18,476 bases of DNA, taken from NCBI GenBank assembly GCA_027031185.1, contig JALVEF010000018.1:1-18476 (forward strand), in the 5' to 3' direction. Of this stretch, positions 1-6,212 are shown piece after piece. The stretch is from Saprospiraceae bacterium. Lineage in GTDB: Bacteria; Bacteroidota; Bacteroidia; Chitinophagales; Saprospiraceae. The translations under genes and the position numbers were made by a program. Position 1 is the first letter of the stretch. Every line of letters starts with the position of its first letter. A model generated the notes under the pieces. It worked only from the letters and a program-made list of their open reading frames with translations. It made no database searches and was not told the origin of the DNA.

Positions 1-51
1 CGTGTGGGCGTGCAGGTGTACGAAGCGGGACATCGCGTGGGCAGCTTTTAG
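1..51 (+). CDS. Possible C-terminal end of an upstream protein (partial)
   Basis: Frame 1 is open from the left edge to a TAG at 49-51 and reads RVGVQVYEAGHRVGSF. Sixteen residues are too few to name a family. The codon use is GC-rich like the confirmed genes nearby, and the sequence becomes repeat-rich and AT-richer just after the stop, which is what the end of a gene would look like. It could also be chance. No terminator follows immediately; the nearest terminator-like hairpin is about 400 nt downstream. Confidence 0.3.
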   Translation, partial: RVGVQVYEAGHRVGSF

Positions 52-212
52 TATGTAGTATGTGTGGCAAAGATAATCCTTTCTTCCTCAATTACGAATT
101 GCCCCACGCTTACTTGTCCGGGAAGCGAGGTTTACTCAAAGCGATTGGTTTTGGGGATGAACAGAATTTCAGATTTCAGATTTGAAAATGAATCCCGCGC
201 AAAAGCACCGTA

Positions 213-225
213 GTCCCGTAGGGAC
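213..225. repeat. Palindrome GTCCCGTAGGGAC, copy 1
   Basis: Arms GTCCC/GGGAC surround a short GTA centre. An identical 13-mer lies at 649-661. Short palindromes of this type are dispersed in intergenic DNA of many Bacteroidota; here they occur only in the spacer upstream of mnmA. Confidence 0.6.
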
Positions 226-280
226 AATACGACCCTGTGTAACTAATTGCATTGCCGGACAAAAGTGCCAAAAAACAACC

Positions 281-294
281 GGGGCTTTAGCCCC
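281..294. repeat. Palindrome GGGGCTTTAGCCCC
   Basis: Five-base arms GGGGC/GCCCC flank a TTTA loop. It lies in gene-free DNA among other palindromes. It is not followed by a T-tract, so it is not called a terminator. Confidence 0.55.
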
Positions 295-376
295 TAAAAG
301 CAAGGCAGGGCAAGGCGAAAAACTTTTGCCGAACAAAAAGCAAAAGCGAAACTGCTGCCCATATTAACGAACGACA

Positions 377-409
377 AAACCTATAAGCTTTCCAAAACCT
401 TATAGGTTT
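377..409. repeat. 11-bp perfect inverted repeat, 11-nt spacer
   Basis: AAACCTATAAG at 377-387 is the exact reverse complement of CTTATAGGTTT at 399-409. The AT-rich stem with no T-tract after it looks like a dispersed intergenic palindrome rather than a terminator. A similar AAACCT-nATAAGGTTT type is known from intergenic regions of Bacteroidota. Confidence 0.65.
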
Positions 410-452
410 GAGATTTGGGATCAAAACAGTTACCAGGAAGCACCGATTAGCC

Positions 453-481
453 TTTTGCCGGCGGGCGCCGGCAAAATTTTT
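453..481 (+). terminator. Terminator-like hairpin
   Basis: TTTTGCCGGC (453-462) pairs perfectly with GCCGGCAAAA (467-476) around a GGGC loop, followed by TTTTT (477-481). A 10-bp stem plus a T-run is the form of an intrinsic terminator reading rightwards. It lies about 400 nt past the possible gene end at 51, so it may be another repeat palindrome or may stop read-through before the mnmA operon. Confidence 0.4.
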
Positions 482-513
482 CCTTCTGACCGCTGATTGG
501 AATGAACCGTGTC

Positions 514-711
514 GCTCCTGACGGAGCTAAATTATTTGGAAGCGGCCACTACTACAAAGGTGCTGCTCCTACGGAGCTTTCAAAACAGTTACTCCAAATT
601 AATGACCGGAGATATGCGGGTGTCGAATTTTACTAAATCTCCAATGCCGTCCCGTAGGGACGAAACCTTTGTAGCCAACAGTCCATCCGAAAATTCAAGC
701 TCCGTAGGAGC
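514..711. repeat. Cluster of GCTCC...GGAGC palindromes
   Basis: Three related palindromes lie at 514-527 (GCTCCTGACGGAGC), 565-577 (GCTCCTACGGAGC) and 699-711 (GCTCCGTAGGAGC), with the second GTCCCGTAGGGAC copy at 649-661. They recur every 50 to 90 bases and share a CGTAG-like centre, so they probably belong to one palindrome superfamily with compensatory changes in the arms. Confidence 0.6.
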
Positions 712-787
712 GAAACTGGTGCACAAATTATTGACCGGAGATGTGCCCCCCGGTGTGATACCGTTGGCCTTTGGTCGCTGAGCCTAT

Positions 788-875
788 CAAATCGGGCCCC
801 TGGACCCTGGCCCCTTGACCTTGCACCATCAAACCGTAAGTGCGGGACGGTGAATGGCACTCCCGGTCGGAGTGC
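788..875. repeat. Copy of the CATCAAACCGTAAGTGCGGG spacer repeat plus a hairpin
   Basis: The segment around 818-846 (ACCTTGCACCATCAAACCG, then TAAGTGCGGG) nearly matches the spacer at 13306-13333 and 13397-13424, preceded in each case by TTGACC/CCTG-rich sequence. A 7-bp hairpin GCACTCC-CGGTC-GGAGTGC follows at 857-875. The match over more than 12 kb shows a dispersed intergenic repeat family. Confidence 0.6.
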
Positions 876-958
876 GTTGAAAGCGACAAAAATGATATTC
901 CCGCCGGTGCAAACCAAAAAAGGGGGGCACTGTTATAGGAAAGAACAAGCATCTATCT

Positions 959-2056
959 ATGGCAAAACGCGTATTGGTGGCGATGAGCGGGGGCATTGAC
1001 TCCACGGTGACGGCCTTGTTGTTGGCCGAACAGGGCTACGACATTGTCGGTATCACCATGAAGACCTGGGACTATGCCACTTCGGGCGGTGCCACCAAGG
1101 AGACGGGATGCTGTTCGTTGGACTCCATCAATGATGCCCGCGCCTTGGCCGTGGACCTGGACTTCCCGCATTTTGTCATAGATATCCGGGAGGAGTTCGG
1201 TACATACGTCATTGACAATTTCAAGTCCGAGTACCTGGCCGGACGTACCCCCAATCCATGCGTGCTGTGCAATACGCATATCAAATGGGAAGCTCTGCTC
1301 CGGCGGGCCGATGCAATGAACTGCGACTACATCGCCACGGGCCACTACGCGCGCATCAAGTCCGACGCCGGCCGCTACTTCATCTCGCGCCCGGCTGACC
1401 GGCGCAAAGACCAGAGTTATGTGCTGTGGGGCCTCCGGCAGGAATTGCTGGCGCGCACGCTCTTTCCCCTGGCCGACCTGACCAAAGAACAAGTGCGGGC
1501 CATCGCTGCCGACAAAGGCTATACCGAACTGTCCAAAAAAGGCGAGTCTTACGAGATTTGTTTTGTGCCGGACAATGACTATCGCGGCTTTCTCAAGCGC
1601 CAGATTCCCGGTCTGGAAGCGCGGGTCAGCGGTGGCCAATTTGTGGATACCGAAGGCCGCGTACTCGGCACGCACGCCGGCTATCCGTTTTACACCATCG
1701 GTCAGCGCAAGGGACTGGGCATCGCTCTGGGTGTGCCGGCCTATGTCGTGGATATCATCCCGGAGACCAATACGGTCGTCATCGGCCGCCAGGAAGACCT
1801 GATCCGCAACGGCATGCGCGTGCGCGACGTGAACTGGCAAAAAATCCCTTATTTGGGAGAAGAAACGGAAGCCACCACAATGATTCGCTACCAAGACAAG
1901 GGGACTTTGAGTATCTTGCGCCCGCGGGACAATGCCGTGGACGTCGAATTCCTGGCCAATGTCAAGGGCGTGGCGCCCGGCCAGTCCGCCGTATTTTATG
2001 ACGGGGACGACGTGCTGGGCGGCGGCATCATCTCACGAGAAAAAGTACAATGGTAA
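959..2056 (+). CDS. mnmA: tRNA-specific 2-thiouridylase MnmA
   Basis: The cytoplasmic enzyme adenylates U34 of the Lys, Glu and Gln tRNAs and replaces its 2-oxygen with sulfur relayed from a persulfide, giving 2-thiouridine at the wobble base. The 365-residue length is normal. Visible signatures are the PP-loop SGGIDS (10-15) for ATP, the segment NPCVLCN with the nucleophile at Cys104, ATGHYAR (126-132), and the second catalytic cysteine Cys201 in SYEICF. The C-terminal beta-barrel region contains GQRKGLG. The ATG at 959 is chosen because MAKRVLVAMSGG is the expected N-terminus. It is the first gene of a five-gene plus-strand operon, and its stop overlaps the next start by 7 nt, so translation of the pair is probably coupled. 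Confidence 0.97.
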   Translation: MAKRVLVAMSGGIDSTVTALLLAEQGYDIVGITMKTWDYATSGGATKETGCCSLDSINDARALAVDLDFPHFVIDIREEFGTYVIDNFKSEYLAGRTPNPCVLCNTHIKWEALLRRADAMNCDYIATGHYARIKSDAGRYFISRPADRRKDQSYVLWGLRQELLARTLFPLADLTKEQVRAIAADKGYTELSKKGESYEICFVPDNDYRGFLKRQIPGLEARVSGGQFVDTEGRVLGTHAGYPFYTIGQRKGLGIALGVPAYVVDIIPETNTVVIGRQEDLIRNGMRVRDVNWQKIPYLGEETEATTMIRYQDKGTLSILRPRDNAVDVEFLANVKGVAPGQSAVFYDGDDVLGGGIISREKVQW

Positions 2057-2799
2057 ATATCCGGCATATCAAAGCATTCGTCTTTATCCTCGCCATCGGT
2101 CTTCTGTGGTATGGCTGCCGCCCCAGCCATACCACAGAAGACTTTGAACCAAGCTACGGCTATGATTTCTTCCCGCTGGAAGTGGGGCAGTACCGGCTCT
2201 ATCGCGTGGATTCTGTCATCTTTCACAAGGATCAGGCGCCGGACACGGTCAGCGGATTTGCGCGGGAGACCGTGGTCGAAAAACTGACAACCGGTACGGA
2301 TACCACGCGCTACCGCATCCTGCGCCAGTGGCGGCGAGCGGACGATGATACCTGGCGGACCGATGCGGTGTGGTGGGCATCCCGCACCGCCCTAAAGGCG
2401 GTGCAAACTGAAAATAACTTGAGCTTTGTCAAGCTGGTATTTCCCCTCAAAGTCGGAGAGAAGTGGGACGGCAATGCCGGCTTCCCCGCGGCGGAAACGG
2501 AGGTGCAGATCGGTGATGAGCACGTGGCTTTTTACAAGGCCTGGGCGTATCGCGTGGAGCGGATCGGACAAGAAGTTATCTCGCCTTTCGGCTTGTTGGA
2601 GACGGCTGACGTCGTCGAGGCCGATTTTGAGACGCTCATTGAACTGCGGCAGTCCACGGCCAAATATGCCAGGGGCATCGGTTTGGTCGAGCGGCATCAG
2701 CGCATCCTGGATACGCAGTGCATCACCTGCGACGGGCCGTGGGAAGAAAAGGCCGAAGCCGGCGTCATCCTGGACCAAGTGTTGATCGAACACAACTGA
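2050..2799 (+). CDS. Predicted lipoprotein of unknown function
   Basis: The 249-residue protein starts with a basic segment and a hydrophobic stretch ending in the lipobox LWYGC, so Cys23 should be lipidated and the protein anchored in the cell envelope. The mature part opens with a motif like YDFFPLEVGQYRLYRVDS, a pattern I associate with uncharacterised Bacteroidota lipoproteins, and repeats a similar phrase (VFPLKVGEKWDG, about 130-141). A CITC pair (Cys224, Cys227) near the C-terminus could form a disulfide or bind a metal. The ATG lies inside the mnmA stop region (ATGGTAA, 7-nt overlap), and rimM follows after 2 nt. A perfect 19-bp inverted repeat lies within the gene exactly over the lipobox. 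I do not recognise a named family. Confidence 0.85.
   Translation: MVNIRHIKAFVFILAIGLLWYGCRPSHTTEDFEPSYGYDFFPLEVGQYRLYRVDSVIFHKDQAPDTVSGFARETVVEKLTTGTDTTRYRILRQWRRADDDTWRTDAVWWASRTALKAVQTENNLSFVKLVFPLKVGEKWDGNAGFPAAETEVQIGDEHVAFYKAWAYRVERIGQEVISPFGLLETADVVEADFETLIELRQSTAKYARGIGLVERHQRILDTQCITCDGPWEEKAEAGVILDQVLIEHN
2099..2142. repeat. Perfect 19-bp intragenic inverted repeat over the lipobox
   Basis: GTCTTCTGTGGTATGGCTG at 2099-2117 is the exact reverse complement of 2124-2142, with the 6-nt loop CCGCCC. It lies inside an open reading frame (codons 17-31) and the loop falls on the lipidated Cys23 and Arg24. A stem this long would be very stable in mRNA and could form a cruciform in DNA. There is no T-tract, so it is not an intrinsic terminator. 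Confidence 0.9.
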
Positions 2800-2801
2800 T
2801 C

Positions 2802-3314
2802 ATGGCTGAATTTGTCCCAATCGGCAAGTTTGGCAGTCCCCACCGGCGCCCGGGCTTTATCCGGCTCAAAAGCTTCGCGGAGTTTGAAGACTATGTGCCG
2901 GAAGAGGTGATTTTCCTGTCAGAGAATGGGGACTATGTGCCGTATTTTGTGGCGGAAACTGCCCGGGACGGGGCCGGTCTGCTGCTCCGCCTGGAAGACA
3001 TCGTCAGCCGCGCAGCGGCGTTTGAGTTGACGGGGCGAAGTGTCTTCGTGCGTTTGCAGGATCTGCCGCCCGACATGCGCGCGCCGCGTACACCGGACGC
3101 CGGCCGGTATATTGGTTTTACCGTGCAGGACAAGCGGCTCGGTCTGATCGGTACGGTGGAAGATATCGCCGACAATGGCGCGCATGAGTTGCTGGTCGTA
3201 TCGCGCGGCGGCGGAACGGTGCTCATCCCCTGGGTGGAGGCGTTCCGCATCGAGACCGATGCGGAACGACGGGTGCTATACATGGACTTGCCCCAATTTT
3301 TGGTGGATGACTGA
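2802..3314 (+). CDS. rimM: Ribosome maturation factor RimM
   Basis: RimM binds ribosomal protein S19 and helps assemble the head of the 30S subunit in the cytoplasm. The 170-residue product has the two expected halves: an N-terminal barrel starting VPIGKFGSPHRRPGFIRL and running through LLLRLEDIVSRAAAFELTGR, where the R-x-A-A-x-x-L-x-G pattern is typical, then a PRC-barrel domain starting at YIGFTVQD (about 102) with LIPWVEAF and the ending MDLPQFLVD. The usual phrase KPHGLKGEV is degenerate (GSPHRRPGFI), so the N-terminus is divergent. The ATG at 2802 is preferred, 2 nt after the previous stop; an upstream in-frame ATG at 2718 lies deep in the preceding gene. rimM is often beside rpsP and trmD, but here it is with mnmA, so the operon still has a translation theme. 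Confidence 0.85.
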   Translation: MAEFVPIGKFGSPHRRPGFIRLKSFAEFEDYVPEEVIFLSENGDYVPYFVAETARDGAGLLLRLEDIVSRAAAFELTGRSVFVRLQDLPPDMRAPRTPDAGRYIGFTVQDKRLGLIGTVEDIADNGAHELLVVSRGGGTVLIPWVEAFRIETDAERRVLYMDLPQFLVDD

Positions 3315-3365
3315 CAACTCGCCGCCTTGTTATTCCGTTTTAGTGCGAGCACAAAACTACCTGTC

Positions 3366-3707
3366 ATGGCGCAAAACATAGAATCCCTGGAGCGTTTTCG
3401 GGAGATCGCCACTCGCGAAGATGCGGTGCTTTTTTATTTTTCCAACAATGTCTGCGGCGCTTGCGATGTCCTGGAGGAAAAGGCGGAGCAGCTGCTGGCC
3501 GAAAAGTTTCCGGAGATGAAGATGTACACGGTCAATACTATTCAGCACCCGGATATCGCCGGCCAAAATCGCGTATTTGCCGCTCCGACGCTGTTGCTTT
3601 ATTTTGGCGGGCGGGAGCATAGCCGCTTCTCGCGCACCGTGGGGCTGGGCCAACTGGAGACGGCCATCCGCCGGCCGTATCAGATGATTTTTTCCGCGGA
3701 CGTGTGA
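3366..3707 (+). CDS. Thioredoxin-family protein
   Basis: This 113-residue protein has a single thioredoxin fold and probably acts as a cytoplasmic thiol-disulfide oxidoreductase, since no signal peptide is visible. The redox motif is C-G-A-C (Cys30 to Cys33) after the strand AVLFYFSNN, and the cis-proline is Pro74 in AAPTLLLYF. The motif differs from the classical CGPC of thioredoxin, which usually changes the redox potential. The start at 3366 is preferred over an in-frame ATG at 3327, because the extra 13 residues are not part of the fold and the stretch just before 3366 looks untranslated. It lies 51 nt after rimM and 1 nt before the OstA-like gene, so co-transcription is likely. Its substrate is unknown. 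Confidence 0.85.
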   Translation: MAQNIESLERFREIATREDAVLFYFSNNVCGACDVLEEKAEQLLAEKFPEMKMYTVNTIQHPDIAGQNRVFAAPTLLLYFGGREHSRFSRTVGLGQLETAIRRPYQMIFSADV

Positions 3708-3708
3708 T

Positions 3709-5523
3709 ATGGATGGACGCCGGACGGTACGAGGGTTGGCCCTGGCGGCCTTGTTTTGGATGAGTTTGCCTGCCCTTAAGGGGCAGGCGGGGTCTGAGCT
3801 GCCGCCGCCGTCCTACATTGAGGTGGACAAGGCTGCGACACTGGAAAATTTCTTTACCAACGGGACCCGGATCCGCAAGCTGTCCGGCGATGTCGTTTTG
3901 CATCAGGATACGGTCTTTCTACTGTGTGATACGGCGGTGTTGCGGGACAATTTTGCGCGCATCACGGGCCATGTGCGCATCCAACAGGGGGATAGCCTGA
4001 CCATTTATGCGGATAGTTTGCAATATGACGGCAATAGCCGGCAAGCGCGCTTGTTTGGGCAAGTGATCCTAAAACGCAATTTGCAGGAATTACACACACA
4101 TCGCCTGGATTACAATCTGGCGACCAAACGGGCGTCTTATGTGGCAGGAGGCGTATTGAAGAATCGCGATTCCCGTCTGTACAGCCGCAAGGGGACCTAT
4201 TTTGTCTCTGACGACATGGTCTATTTCAAGGACAGTGTACGCATCCGGAACCCGAAGTTTAGCCTGGTCACAGATACCTTGGCTTTTCACACCGTGAGCC
4301 GGAAGGCCTTTTTTCTGGCGCCGACGCTGATCCGGCAGGGTGGAGCGGAAATTTACTGTGAGTCGGGGTATTATGACCTGAACTCGGGCGATGCGCTATT
4401 TAGCCGGCATGCCCAGTATCGCAAAGGCAGCCAAACGGCGCGGGCGGACACCATGACGTACCGGCGCGCGCTGGAAACGGTGACCTTGACCGGTCATGCG
4501 GCGTTTCGCGATGGAGCAAAAGAAGCTACGGCCGACAAGATCATCTACAAGGATGACTCGGCTGTCACCGTGCTACTCGGTCACGCCGTCGTGCACGACG
4601 GAGATAGCCAAATCAAGGGCTCGCACCTGATCTATGATGCGCGCACCAAGCGGTTTGAGAGCATTGGGCGGGTGACGGTCAGTGATCCGCCGCAAATCAT
4701 TGAAGCGGACCGGCTGACGTATGAAAAAACTGCCGGGACAGGTACGGCGGGCGGGCGTGTCATCTGGCGGGATACGGTACAACGAATAGCCGTCTATTGT
4801 GATACGGCGGACTTTGACAGGCGGCGGGATTATCTGTTGGCAAGGGGCGGAGAGCCATTGCTGGTGCAGGCCATGGACGAAGATACGCTATATATGCGCA
4901 GTGATACGCTGCTGTCGTGGCGGGATACGCTGCCGGCTGATGCTGAAGCGGGAGACACGGTGCGTTATTTTGCCGCCTTCCGGCATGTGCGCATCTATAA
5001 GCGCGACTTGCAGGCGGTGTGCGATTCGCTGGGCTTTTCGACGGCAGACTCCACCTTTCGCCTCTACTATGACCCGATGGCCTGGGCCGACACGACCCAG
5101 TTTTCTGCCGATACGATGTATATCTCCACGCGTGACGACACCATCCGCCGCATCCGGATGCGCCAAAATTCCTTTATGATTCACTCGACCGATTTGGTGC
5201 TTTTCGACCAGGTGGCGGGCAAGGATGTAACGGTGTTCTTTGACAAAGGGCGGGTAAGCCAGGCTTTCGTTGAGGGGAATGCCCGCTCCGTCTATTTTGC
5301 CGAAGACACCGGCAAGGGCTATATCGGGGTCAATAAAGTAGAAGCATCATCTATGCGTATCTTCTTCAAAAACAACCAAATACAGCGCATTCGTTATTAT
5401 GATACCCCCAAGGGCGAAATGTATCCTATGAAAGACGTCAATCCCGAAGACTACAAGCTCAAGGGCTATCGCTGGGAACCGGAGCGAAGACCAACGAGGT
5501 CAATTAAAAATGAAAAATTGTAA
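3709..5523 (+). CDS. OstA/LptA-like envelope biogenesis protein
   Basis: The 604-residue protein begins with a signal peptide (basic MDGRRTVRG, hydrophobic ALAALFWMSLPA, likely cleaved near residue 27). The body is a long series of beta-strand repeats of the OstA/LptA kind: GDVVLHQDTVFLLCDTAVL, ITGHVRIQQGDSLTIYADSL, LTGHAAFRDGAKEATADKI, and further TADSLxY and GxVxIxxxD units up to about residue 540. Family knowledge: such jellyroll proteins form the periplasmic bridge that carries lipopolysaccharide to LptD, and Bacteroidota have large versions with several repeats. Function is inferred from this resemblance. The ATG is 1 nt after the thioredoxin-like gene. The last residues (SIKNEKL) come from AT-rich repeat-like DNA and the TAA stop lies inside a mobile element, so the C-terminus has been altered by insertion. 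Confidence 0.88.
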   Translation: MDGRRTVRGLALAALFWMSLPALKGQAGSELPPPSYIEVDKAATLENFFTNGTRIRKLSGDVVLHQDTVFLLCDTAVLRDNFARITGHVRIQQGDSLTIYADSLQYDGNSRQARLFGQVILKRNLQELHTHRLDYNLATKRASYVAGGVLKNRDSRLYSRKGTYFVSDDMVYFKDSVRIRNPKFSLVTDTLAFHTVSRKAFFLAPTLIRQGGAEIYCESGYYDLNSGDALFSRHAQYRKGSQTARADTMTYRRALETVTLTGHAAFRDGAKEATADKIIYKDDSAVTVLLGHAVVHDGDSQIKGSHLIYDARTKRFESIGRVTVSDPPQIIEADRLTYEKTAGTGTAGGRVIWRDTVQRIAVYCDTADFDRRRDYLLARGGEPLLVQAMDEDTLYMRSDTLLSWRDTLPADAEAGDTVRYFAAFRHVRIYKRDLQAVCDSLGFSTADSTFRLYYDPMAWADTTQFSADTMYISTRDDTIRRIRMRQNSFMIHSTDLVLFDQVAGKDVTVFFDKGRVSQAFVEGNARSVYFAEDTGKGYIGVNKVEASSMRIFFKNNQIQRIRYYDTPKGEMYPMKDVNPEDYKLKGYRWEPERRPTRSIKNEKL

Positions 5524-5585
5524 CTGTTTAGGTGCTCCTGTTTTTAGCGCAAAAACAGCGGGTACCTAAACAGTTACGAAAAATT
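5512..5585. mobile_element. 58-bp IS66-like MITE (5520-5577) with perfect 8-bp target duplication
   Basis: The element runs from GTAACTGTTTAGGT (5520-5533) to its reverse complement ACCTAAACAGTTAC (5564-5577). Inside, CTGTTTTT and AAAAACAG form a second stem around AGCGC, so nearly the whole unit folds on itself. GAAAAATT occurs directly on both sides (5512-5519 and 5578-5585), a perfect 8-bp duplication. GTAA ends with 8-bp duplications are characteristic of the IS66 family. There is no coding capacity, so any transposition would need a transposase supplied in trans. The element provides the TAA stop (5521-5523) of the OstA-like gene. Confidence 0.88.
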
Positions 5586-5607
5586 AAAAATTAAAAATAT
5601 TTTACAC

Positions 5608-5655
5608 TGAGCTTGCCCTGAGCAATGCCCTGAGCCTGTGGGCTTGTCGAAGGGC
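5608..5655. repeat. REP-like CCTGAGC/GTCGAAGGGC repeat
   Basis: The stretch contains TGAGCTTGCCCTGAGC, then CCTGAGCCTGTGGGC and TTGTCGAAGGGC. This resembles the widely dispersed CCTGAGC...GTCGAAGGGC palindromic repeat seen between genes in many bacterial phyla. It lies in the spacer between the OstA-like gene and susC, just after the short MITE. Identification is from memory of that repeat. Confidence 0.55.
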
Positions 5656-5736
5656 CTGCCGAAGCCTGCCAAACCGGGCTTGTCAAAAGCCGGGAGGTGG
5701 ATTGAATGAACTTACTCCGGAATACGCCGGCTTGTC

Positions 5737-5792
5737 AATTCTTCCCTTCTTCGATTCCTCGATTCTTCCCTTCCTCGCTTCTTCCATTCTCC
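5737..5792. repeat. 8-bp periodic array, about seven units (minus orientation)
   Basis: Seven consecutive 8-mers are AATTCTTC, CCTTCTTC, GATTCCTC, GATTCTTC, CCTTCCTC, GCTTCTTC and CATTCTCC. Their reverse complements (GAAGAATC, GAGGAATC and so on) match the units of the array at 13062-13133 in a different register. The array is in the opposite orientation to that one. Units are degenerate, which argues for an old array. Confidence 0.65.
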
Positions 5793-5901
5793 CCACAGCC
5801 CTGTCGTAGTGAACTCACCGCATGATGGCACCCGGCCTTGGCCGCTGGGATAGGGGCAGAGGAAGCGTCGGAAAAGGTTACAAAAAACTTTGACCGGAGG
5901 C

Positions 5902-5930
5902 CTTGCAGGTGAGAATATTTCGTACATTTG
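5902..5930 (+). promoter_or_regulatory. Candidate promoter of the susC operon
   Basis: TACATTTG at 5923-5930 matches the Bacteroidota -7 consensus TAnnTTTG exactly. A TTG at 5903-5905 lies 17 bp upstream, in the place of the -33 element. Transcription would start near 5937 and give a leader of about 276 nt to the susC ATG, 163 nt of which is the inserted MITE at 5998-6160. Exact box match but otherwise unproven. Confidence 0.45.
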
Positions 5931-5989
5931 GGCAGTGAAATGGTCATTCGCCGCCTTTTTCCGGACACGGCGGGGCCTCCCCCCCCATA

Positions 5990-6168
5990 GAACACAGGTA
6001 ACTGTTTAGGTGCTCCTGTTTTTAGGGATAAAATAGGCATTTTTGTTCCTGTTGAAGCGAAAATTTTCGATGCGTAGCAGCGCTACGTGAGAAAATTTTT
6101 GCAAAAACAGGGGCAAAAAGGGCATTTTAGCGCAAAAACAGCGGGTACCTAAACAGTTACGAACACTG
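5990..6168. mobile_element. 163-bp IS66-like MITE (5998-6160), longest copy, with 8-bp target duplication
   Basis: The element runs from GTAACTGTTTAGGTGCTCC (from 5998) to ACCTAAACAGTTAC (6147-6160). The flanks are GAACACAG (5990-5997) and GAACACTG (6161-6168), identical at 7 of 8 bases. The centre is a nested hairpin: GCGAAAATTTTC (6057-6068) pairs with GAAAATTTTTGC (6091-6102, one wobble), and inside that CGTAGC-AGC-GCTACG (6073-6087). There is no open reading frame, so it is non-autonomous. It lies between the candidate susC promoter and the start codon, 52 nt from the ATG at 6213. Confidence 0.87.
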
Positions 6169-6212
6169 TTCTGAATCAAATGGACTCATTCAATCACTTA
6201 AAACAAACAACC

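Larger units (their letters stand above)
52..958. repeat. Gene-free spacer packed with short palindromic repeats
   Basis: No credible gene is seen here; the short open frames run straight through palindromes and have repeat-derived composition. At least five palindrome types are interspersed: GTCCCGTAGGGAC (213-225 and 649-661), GCTCC-n-GGAGC types (514-527, 565-577, 699-711), GGGGCTTTAGCCCC (281-294), an 11-bp inverted repeat (377-409) and a GC-rich hairpin (453-476). The 13-mer TCAAAACAGTTAC occurs at 421-433 and 580-592, and TGACCGGAGAT occurs near 603 and 732. The last 170 bases share sequence with the spacer at 13290-13440. It separates the mnmA operon from whatever lies upstream; no TAnnTTTG promoter box was found for mnmA. 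Confidence 0.75.

Noticed and set aside
182..367. Small open frame of 61 codons
   Set aside because: It runs through the palindromes at 213-225 and 281-294 and has no start context or recognisable protein features.
509..781. Open frame of 90 codons in the spacer upstream of mnmA
   Set aside because: Its sequence is made of four dispersed palindromes; it is repeat-derived.
953..1894. Long opposite-strand open frame across mnmA (313 codons)
   Set aside because: It is antisense to a gene with complete MnmA motifs and its translation shows no domain; GC-rich codons create long shadow frames.
2099..2142. Hairpin as an intrinsic terminator or attenuator after mnmA
   Set aside because: No T-tract follows and the structure is within an open coding sequence with genes continuing downstream.
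5523..5577. Short MITE hairpin as a purpose-built terminator of the operon
   Set aside because: It lacks a T-tract and has a target duplication, so it is better explained as an insertion, although it may still affect 3' ends.
6180..6212. Upstream ATG as the start of the susC-like protein
   Set aside because: It adds 11 polar residues before a complete signal peptide that starts at 6213.
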